Part shown: positions 59,196 through 64,000 of the stretch, in pieces
Numbering within the stretch: the stretch's first letter is position 1
Layout of the letters: each line of letters starts with the position of its first letter
Assembly: GCA_026122225.1 (NCBI GenBank)
Contig: JANEZZ010001862.1
Location: forward strand, 124,001-188,000
DNA length: 64,000 nt
From: Heloderma charlesbogerti
Lineage: Eukaryota > Chordata > Lepidosauria > Squamata > Helodermatidae
Direction: 5' to 3'
Program-made: the position numbers and the translations under genes
Notes under the pieces: model-generated
What the model saw: the letters and a program-made list of their open reading frames with translations, nothing else
Told to the model about the DNA's origin: nothing
The model's database searches: none

Positions 59196-61106
59196 CACTC
59201 CTGACTAATCTTTTTTTTTTAATATATTTTTATTTATTTTATCTTTATAAGTGAATAAACAATAGCAAAATTACCAAAAACCTAATCAATACTTCAATTT
59301 CCCAACAGTACAATATTCCAATGAGGATACCACAATAACAAAGAGAGAAGAAAAAAGAGAGAAAAAGAAAAAAATAAAGGGAAAAGGGAGGAGGGAGGAG
59401 GAAAGGAAGTGAAGAAAAAGAAGAAAATTCCCTCCCCTTCCCTCCTCCTCTCCCTCCCCCTTAAAAAATTGAATTTAAACTCCAACACCCCCTGGCCTCC
59501 GATGCCATTCTATTTTAAAAACTATATCTATAACCTTAACAATCTTACAGTTTAATAAACAGCCTTACATTTCTATATCACATCATCAAACTTATATCAA
59601 AGAAATAGGTCTACAATTAATTCCCAAAAGCCTATATTATTAGTAATGATAGATAGATAGATGATAGATAGATAGATAGATAGAATTATATAATAATAAA
59701 ACTTAATATAAACCTTCAACCATCAGTAATATATTTTTATACTAGATATATTATCGATTTTGAAATAAAAAATACAAAGAAAAGCAAGAAAGAATAAAAG
59801 ATGAAAGAGAGTAAACCAATATATACATAATCATTTATCTTCTGAATTAGCCTGGATCATGTAGACTAAACACAAACAGTTAACAAAGCTTGTTTAAAGA
59901 TTCCAGTTCATGGGGTTGTAACAGAATTCTCATGCAATTTTATGTTCAGCCATGCCTCCGCCATTTCATGATTTAGAAACTTCTTCATCTGACCTTTAGA
60001 CACAATACAAAGTGTAGCAGGATATTTTAAGTAATATTGTAAGTTCATTTGTTTTGCCATATTCTTTGCTTTGATAAATTGCCTTCTTTTATTTGCCACC
60101 TCTTTGATGTAGTCTGGAAATAACATAACTTTATCTTGTATCCAGGAAAGGCTTCCAGCCTCCCTTGCCAAACACAGGATATAATTCTTTGTGGAGACTT
60201 TTGCAAATTGAGCTATGATCGTGTAATCAGTCCCTTTAGCATTTGGCACACAAAATGCCTGCTCAATATCAAGTAAATAATCAGATGGGATAGGGAGTAT
60301 CTCATGCAAAAGTTTATCCACCACAAAAATAGGCAAGTTTACATCATTTTTAATCCCAATAACACATACATTGGATCTTTTCATGAAGGCCTCCAGCTGA
60401 GAAATTTTATCAGAGATATTTTTAAAACAAATTTGTGTCATAGTTTCATTTCCTGCCACTCGGTCTTCCAGATTATTAATTTTTGTCTCCATTTTTTGCC
60501 GTGATGCATTAATTAAACCTACAGCTCCTTGCAGGGCAGTGATGGAATTTTGGATTAAATCCAGCCTTTTGACTTGCTCCATAAATTGCGAAGATAAAGT
60601 CTTTATCAGAATAAATAATTCCCCTATATCTTCTGTTCTCAACACTTTTGACACAGAGGATGCGGGGGGAGTCGATGCCAGCTCCTTTCTTCTCCTCAGC
60701 ACAGACATGTTTCTCTCAAACAGATCTTACAGGTCCTCAGGTGTTCTCAAATATTGTTAACATTCCTTAGATCATCCCTCAGAAGTTGTTGTTATTTCTT
60801 AAAGCATATATTGTTGTGGGACACATCAGCCCTGTTTTCTCCTATAAAATAGGAGTCTCAGTACAGCTTTTTGTGTTGGTAAAGCTCTGGGGAGATAATC
60901 CTGGAATCCAGCCCCCCCCCCCATCTCGTGGGGATTACTTTTCTCCAAGATGTTATCCAGAGCGGCTGCCTTGCCCCCCTTTCAATTCCAGGGGAGAATG
61001 AAAAGGTTTTTCAATCTTTTAAAAAGCTGTTTGAGAAAGCTCCCACGGAGCACCCGTGGGAAGCTGCCAGAGCGACATTGGTCCCAGCCCACTCCTGACT
61101 AATCTT
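59196..61106 (-). mobile_element. ORF1-only L1-like (HAL1-like) element, copy 2, with 17-bp TSD
   Basis: Body 59213-61089 (1877 bp), minus strand. Perfect 17-bp TSD CACTCCTGACTAATCTT at 59196-59212 and 61090-61106. Order on the minus strand: about 380-nt 5' region, ORF1 (60708-59908), about 695-nt 3' region with a polypurine tract and a (GATA)n run (59648-59684), then an A-rich tail. It is collinear with copy 1 from end to end, with no ORF2 in either. The insertion lies inside an LTR-like element, so it is the younger of the two. Confidence 0.92.
59908..60708 (-). CDS. L1-type ORF1 protein, intact frame (266 aa)
   Basis: An uninterrupted frame from ATG (60706-60708) to the stop at 59908. An N-terminal helical segment (residues about 20-110) has a heptad-like pattern (LIKTLSSQFMEQVKRLDLIQ). 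An RRM-like domain begins about residue 110 (RSNVCVIGI). The C-terminal domain carries FPDYIKEVANKRRQFIKAKN and YPATLCIV. This is the L1 ORF1p/Transposase_22 layout: an RNA-binding trimeric chaperone forming the LINE ribonucleoprotein. No endonuclease or RT follows; the 3' UTR starts directly after the stop. Identity to copy 1 is high. The frame upstream of the ATG is closed by a TAA in this copy, so the ATG at 60708 is the start. Whether it is expressed is unknown. Confidence 0.85.
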   Translation of the reverse strand: MSVLRRRKELASTPPASSVSKVLRTEDIGELFILIKTLSSQFMEQVKRLDLIQNSITALQGAVGLINASRQKMETKINNLEDRVAGNETMTQICFKNISDKISQLEAFMKRSNVCVIGIKNDVNLPIFVVDKLLHEILPIPSDYLLDIEQAFCVPNAKGTDYTIIAQFAKVSTKNYILCLAREAGSLSWIQDKVMLFPDYIKEVANKRRQFIKAKNMAKQMNLQYYLKYPATLCIVSKGQMKKFLNHEMAEAWLNIKLHENSVTTP

Positions 61107-61139
61107 GGAGAGTACCCGTTGCCCGGCCCTGACAACAAG

Positions 61140-61786
61140 CCACACAACACCCATTAGGTAATCCTCCCATTAGGGAAATAACAAAATCAGAGGAGTTTAG
61201 ACATATAGTACCTTTTCTGTCCACTGTACGTCTTCCTGCATGTTTGGTTTTGTCACATCAGACTATGAAAAAAGGAACTCCTGCTTATAAAAAGGAAAGC
61301 TTTCACTTTCAGGAAAGCCCTAAGCTTAAAGTGCAACAGCTGATTGAGTGATCCTTGATTTCTAGGGCAGTCATTCCAACAGATATCATACTGCTGGCTG
61401 GAGATAATTTGTACACCACAGCTCAAGCAGCGACACACAATCTAAAATAGAAAAGCGGGGGGCGGGGGGTGTAAATAATCTCTCGACAGAGATACTACAA
61501 GAAAGGGATGTTTATAGCTCCTTATGGAGAATCCAAAATGTGTTGGGATCCAGTGAACACGATTGTATTAAGTAATTATTTCGATAACTGCTTGCTATAT
61601 TTCAATATGCCACAAATTTAGCAAGTTCATAGTTGTTGGAATGGATGTTTGGAATAATTTTGGATTCAGATAACAAGTGGAGTAGAAATTTTCTAAACCA
61701 AATAACTAAAATAGTGCCAGACAGACTGCTAAACAATAATTGTCAAAATTAAGACAGATGGTTTGAAAGAACATATGGCAAATATG
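61140..61786. other. no recognised feature
   Basis: AT-rich sequence with one short G-run; nothing identified. Confidence 0.35.
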
Positions 61787-62330
61787 TGTCAGGATCCCCA
61801 GAACTCAGCTTGAAATGTCTGGATTTGCATGAGATGGGACTGTAGCTCAGTGGTGAAGCACCTGCTTTGCTTGCAGAAGGTCCCAGGTTCGATCCCCAGC
61901 ATCTCTAGGTACAGCTGGAAAAACTCCTGCCTGAAAACTTGGAGAGCCGCTGCTGCCACTCAGTGTTGATAATGGGGCTAGATGGACCAATGATCTGACT
62001 CAGTATTTTCCTAAGTATGTTCCATGTGGCCTCACCACGTAGTGAGTTGCTGAACTGCATGTTGCAGCATCTGCACAGGCAGCCTATCCTCAGGCCCTGG
62101 ATTGGTCCCACCCACCGAGGCTGGCTATTGGATCTTCCTGAACAAGAAAGCCTATAAAAGGGCTTCCGGTTCCAGTTAAACTTTGCTTGAGCAACTTCTT
62201 GAGCTCTGGAATGTTCCTGTATCCTGGTTTGTCCTTTGGTCCTGACTTCCAGCTTTCTCCTCCACCCTGCTTCATGTTGTTTATTCAAGAACTGATTGAT
62301 TGATTATTGGTGTCAAAAGGATTCACATTT
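61787..62330. mobile_element. LTR-like element related to 58852-61134, broken by a SINE
   Basis: TGTCAGGATCCCCAG at 61787, then a SINE (61833-62024), then GCATGTTGCAGCATCTGC and CCTATAAAAGGGCTTCC, similar in order to 58920-59040. The right end is unclear. Confidence 0.5.
61833..62024 (+). repeat. tRNA-derived SINE, near full length
   Basis: A-box region GACTGTAGCTCAGTGGTGAA and B box AGGTTCGATCCCC with tRNA spacing. Then CTCCTGCCTGAAAACTTGG, GAGAGCCGCTGC and a 3' tail CTAGATGGACCAATGATCTG ... CTAAGTATGTTCC. The tail resembles the 3' end of the CR1 family in this window. Confidence 0.88.
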
Positions 62331-62332
62331 GG

Positions 62333-62506
62333 GGAAGACCTGGCACTCAGTGGTAGAGTGTATGCCTTGCATGCAAAAGATCACAGGTTCAATCCCTGGT
62401 ATTTCCATTTAGGACTGGGAATGAGATGCTGTCTGGATGCTGCCTGTCAGTGTAGAAAACGCTGAGTTAGATGGGCTGATGCTCTGACTCAGTATAAGGC
62501 AGTAAA
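62333..62506 (+). repeat. tRNA-derived SINE
   Basis: GGCACTCAGTGGTAGAGTGT and CAGGTTCAATCCC boxes, then GCTGTCTGGATGCTGCC and AGATGGGCTGATGCTCTGAC. Same family as 61833-62024. Confidence 0.85.
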
Positions 62507-62519
62507 AGGCTAGAGTGGC

Positions 62520-62605
62520 CACATTTATTTATTTATTATTTCATGTCAACCTCTCTGGGCGGTTCACCAAATTAAAACCACAAGAATACAAAAGAAAATA
62601 CAATA
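62520..62605 (-). repeat. LINE 3' tail (minus)
   Basis: TTTATTTATTTATTATTTCA, then AACCTCTCTGGGCGGTTCAC, as at 58320-58385. Confidence 0.65.
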
Positions 62606-63062
62606 TAATTTTTGACACTTTTGCATTGTCAAAAAAAGAAGGAAAGCATCACCAGAAAAGAGGAAGAATATGGTCAAAAATGGCCATATTCAGATCTGGT
62701 CATTTACATATTTTTCCCCTTCAGCTGAGACCTGAAAATGCAACTAAAGGATTAATTCCCTCTAACTCTGCATAGATGTGATGTATATGATTTTGGTGCC
62801 TAAAGTAGAGTGCATAAGGCTCATTGTATCCAGATCTTTGAATTTGTTTGGTTAAAGAGCACACCAGAGAACACAGTGGCATGTTTTTTAAGGCCAGTAT
62901 TTTGTGTAATAGAATATTACTCTGTTGTGTCCACACCCTGCTATAATGAGATGAAACAATTAATATCTGCGTTTACCAGGGTTACAGCTTCATTAACTTT
63001 TAATGTAATAGAGAATTGCGACAAAACCTATAACTGCAAAACCTTTGACCATGTGGGACACT
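62606..63062. other. no recognised feature
   Basis: AT-rich sequence. Confidence 0.35.
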
Positions 63063-63165
63063 AATGAAAAAACAATAAAGAGTCTTGTGGCACCTTAAAG
63101 ACTAACACGTTTATTATGACATAAGCACTCACAGACTACATCAGATATATGAAGTGTTGTCCTGT
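63063..63165 (-). repeat. widespread reptile repeat tail, possibly Penelope-derived
   Basis: AGTCTTGTGGCACCTTAAAG, then ACTAACACGTTTATTATGAC and ACTACATCAGATATATGAAG. The complemented CATCTGATGTAGTC word resembles ends of Penelope-like terminal repeats. Family assignment is tentative. Confidence 0.45.
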
Positions 63166-63184
63166 AATTTACGGGTGTATCTAG

Positions 63185-63545
63185 GGCTCCTTCACACAGA
63201 GCTTTTGTCCTTCATGGAAGTTTGCAGGCTCTTTACATGACGCTGTGATCATTCAAGGCGTCTCCTGCACTAAATGCCCTTTGTTCTGTTTTTAAATAAT
63301 TTGCAGATAATGAGCTGGCAAATTGTGTTCCGCGTCAGTTTCCTCCGTGAAAAGAGTTAAAGTAGCAAGAAGAGGAGCGAGAACAGTGAAAGATAATGGA
63401 AGACTCAGATATGGGGGAGAAGGAGGGGGGAAGGGGAGGGGGAAAGGGAGTGCATCTAAAGGGAGTCCGTTGTGATCCTGCATTTAAAACGGAAGCAGAA
63501 AGCCTTGTTTTAAATGCAGGATTTTAGGCTGGTGTAGAGTTGTCC
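63185..63545. mobile_element. MITE family X, copy 2
   Basis: GGGCTCCTTCACACAGAGCT, then CATGGAAGTTTGCAGGCTCT, AAATGCCCTTTGTTCTG and GGATTTTAGGCTGGTGTAGA. It is collinear with the complement of 50508-50880. A purine-rich G/A tract lies at 63410-63455. Confidence 0.75.
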
Positions 63546-64000
63546 ATAGACAAGGTTGGATGGGCAGGGGGGTTGTAAACAGTGAGGTCAGAGGGAATTG
63601 AAAGCACAGATAGTGATCATTACTTTATTAATAATGACCATTCACAAAGCAGCTGTTTGGTTTTTTAAAAAAGGTTGTCCCTGTTTGAGTTACAGCTGAA
63701 TTTCTTGATGAATTGTACTTCAGCAATTTCACATTGATATTAATCTTTGAAGTTCCTTTGTTCACCTTAAGGTCAGTAACGTAATGTCCTGGGAGGGGGA
63801 AGTGTTCCCTCATTGGTTTTTGAATATTGCCATCTCAGGTGTCAGATTTGTGTCTATTTATTCTTTTCTGTCAAGGAAGGCTGGCCTGTTTGTCCTATGC
63901 AGAAGCTTTCTGCTGACAGAAGATGACGTATGTCATGTTGGAAGTTAAGCAAGTGAATGAACCCTTGATGTTGCAGATGACATTACTAGGTCCTATAAGA
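63546..64000. other. no recognised feature
   Basis: Unique-looking sequence to the window end. Confidence 0.35.

Larger units (their letters stand above)
58847..61139. mobile_element. LTR-like element split by the ORF1-only element
   Basis: The left end TGTCAAGAGATACC (58852) and right end GGCCCTGACA (61134) are TG...CA, with flanks ACACG and ACAAG (4 of 5). Without the nested 59213-61089 element and one TSD it would be about 390 bp. A TATA-like ACTATAAAAGGACTTCC lies at about 59015. 62030-62200 is related (CCTATAAAAGGGCTTCC). Probably a solo LTR; family not determined. Confidence 0.6.

Noticed and set aside
61835..61905. Possible tRNA gene
   Set aside because: The A and B boxes are present, but the sequence continues into a conserved SINE body, the acceptor stem does not pair, and related copies occur at 41067, 50153 and 62333.

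Overview
The window looks like about 64 kb of vertebrate nuclear DNA, most likely from a squamate reptile (lizard or snake). It is almost entirely non-coding. The evidence is the repeat mixture: an RTE/BovB retrotransposon, CR1- and L2-type LINE tails, L1-type ORF1 elements, a Penelope-like element with a GIY-YIG endonuclease, LTR elements, tRNA-derived SINEs and many hAT-like MITEs. No bacterial, phage or organellar signal was seen, and species cannot be fixed by eye.

The only host gene recognised is the last coding exon of a follistatin-like gene at about 1324-2004 (+), best matched to FSTL4 with FSTL5 as the alternative. The remaining 62 kb is read as its 3' UTR and flank. Within it I see no second host gene. 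The longer open frames are either retroelement proteins or compositional accidents.

Layout. 1-9 kb: FSTL exon, a (TA)n tract, palindromic MITEs, long stretches without recognised features. 9-14 kb: foldback elements, LINE tails, then a Penelope-like element (about 12.3-14.0 kb) carrying a BovB tail with a 12-bp target-site duplication (TSD). 14.5-16.4 kb: a complete ORF1-only L1-like element with a perfect 17-bp TSD. 17.4-22.3 kb: GC-rich foldback and hAT elements built from short palindromes. 23.5-31 kb: a GATA microsatellite, a solo LTR with a 5-bp TSD, and mostly featureless DNA. 33.1-36.4 kb: a full-length BovB with a perfect 13-bp TSD. 41-46 kb: SINEs, microsatellites and an interrupted CR1 element. 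46.6-48.5 kb: a foldback DNA element hit by a palindrome-array hAT element with a perfect 8-bp TSD, plus a 5S rRNA-like fragment. 50-53 kb: an L2-type LINE broken by two MITEs. 58.8-61.1 kb: an LTR-like element broken by a second, better preserved ORF1-only L1-like element. 61.8-63.5 kb: SINEs, an LTR relative and a MITE.

The most interesting observation is the pair of ORF1-only elements (14542-16366 and 59213-61089). They share both ends, each has a 17-bp TSD, and the open frame is uninterrupted in the second. They look like a squamate counterpart of mammalian HAL1 ('half-L1'), a non-autonomous LINE that kept only the nucleic-acid-binding protein. Second is a family of hAT-like elements carrying one to four near-perfect 28-42 bp palindromes. 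All family assignments come from reading the sequence; no database search was possible.
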